Source of the DNA: Chara braunii
Lineage: Eukaryota; Streptophyta; Charophyceae; Charales; Characeae
Direction: 5' to 3'
Length of the DNA stretch: 29,343 bases
Assembly (NCBI GenBank): GCA_003427395.1
Contig: BFEA01000303.1
Coordinates: 1,656,614-1,685,956 of the forward strand
Shown here piece after piece: positions 29,288 through 29,343 of the stretch. Under the pieces are notes generated by a model. It had not been told where the DNA came from. It saw only the letters and a list, made by a program, of their open reading frames with translations, and searched no databases. A program made the position numbers and the translations under genes. The stretch's first letter is position 1. The number at the start of each line of letters is the position of its first letter.

Positions 29288-29343
29288 TGTGTCTTTTTAA
29301 CGGGGAACGGGGGAATTAAACTCCCGTTGAATCCCGTTGAATT
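29288..29343 (+). repeat. AACGGG/TTGAAT motif patch, cut by the window end
   Basis: It reads as clustered AACGGG, GGAATTAAACTCCC and CCCGTTGAAT words. The minus strand of 12203-12247 matches it with only a handful of differences. It continues outside the window, so its true end is unknown. Confidence 0.75.

Overview
The window looks like repeat-dominated nuclear DNA of a large eukaryotic genome, most likely a plant or charophyte alga. This rests on several signs: long dinucleotide microsatellites, a 170-base assembly gap between cytosine runs, the absence of compact bacterial-style gene order, a plant-type L1-like LINE, a Ty3/gypsy-type pol, a decayed gene ending in a Ulp1 (C48) protease domain, and MITE-like inverted repeats. 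A Characeae-like genome would fit, but that is a guess. I see no intact host gene. Nearly everything that can be named is a broken mobile element. Layout: (1) About 500-4845 (+) is a decayed long gene whose 3' third is a recognisable Ulp1/C48 SUMO-protease-like domain. It retains His, Asp, Gln and Cys at the expected places but is full of in-frame stops. Long (CT)n and (GT)n tracts interrupt it. (2) 4841-5106 is a CCCCTTA heptamer minisatellite, followed by a purine/pyrimidine hairpin and GC-rich unnamed DNA. (3) 6230-9705 holds a palindromic 29-bp tandem repeat, a tRNA-derived SINE-like segment on the minus strand, diverged copies of a dispersed repeat, and a pair of arms about 1.65 kb apart in inverted orientation. 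(4) 9700-15570 is mostly non-coding repeat DNA with AT-rich hairpins, an AACGGG/TTGAAT motif family, a minus-strand coding-like stretch at 12359-12844, and an 810-bp module (13631-14441) that recurs inverted at the right end of the window. (5) About 15580-21057 (+) is a LINE: ORF1 with a CCHC knuckle, a 227-bp MITE-like insertion and the gap, then an unrecognised 300-residue region, an AP-type endonuclease and a reverse transcriptase. (6) About 21058-28325 (+) is a Ty3/gypsy-type element without a 5' LTR. It is joined in frame to the LINE RT and contains Gag knuckle, protease, RT, RNase H, a PHD-like zinc finger, integrase with HHCC and DDE motifs, and a further decayed ORF of about 2 kb downstream of integrase. 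(7) 28442-29343 is the second, oppositely oriented copy of the 810-bp module, with a TATA box and a strong 5' splice site at conserved spacing. The most unusual points are the PHD-like finger between RNase H and integrase, the long extra ORF after integrase, the in-frame LINE-gypsy fusion, and the duplicated promoter-plus-splice-donor module. All assignments come from reading motifs by eye; no database or alignment was run.
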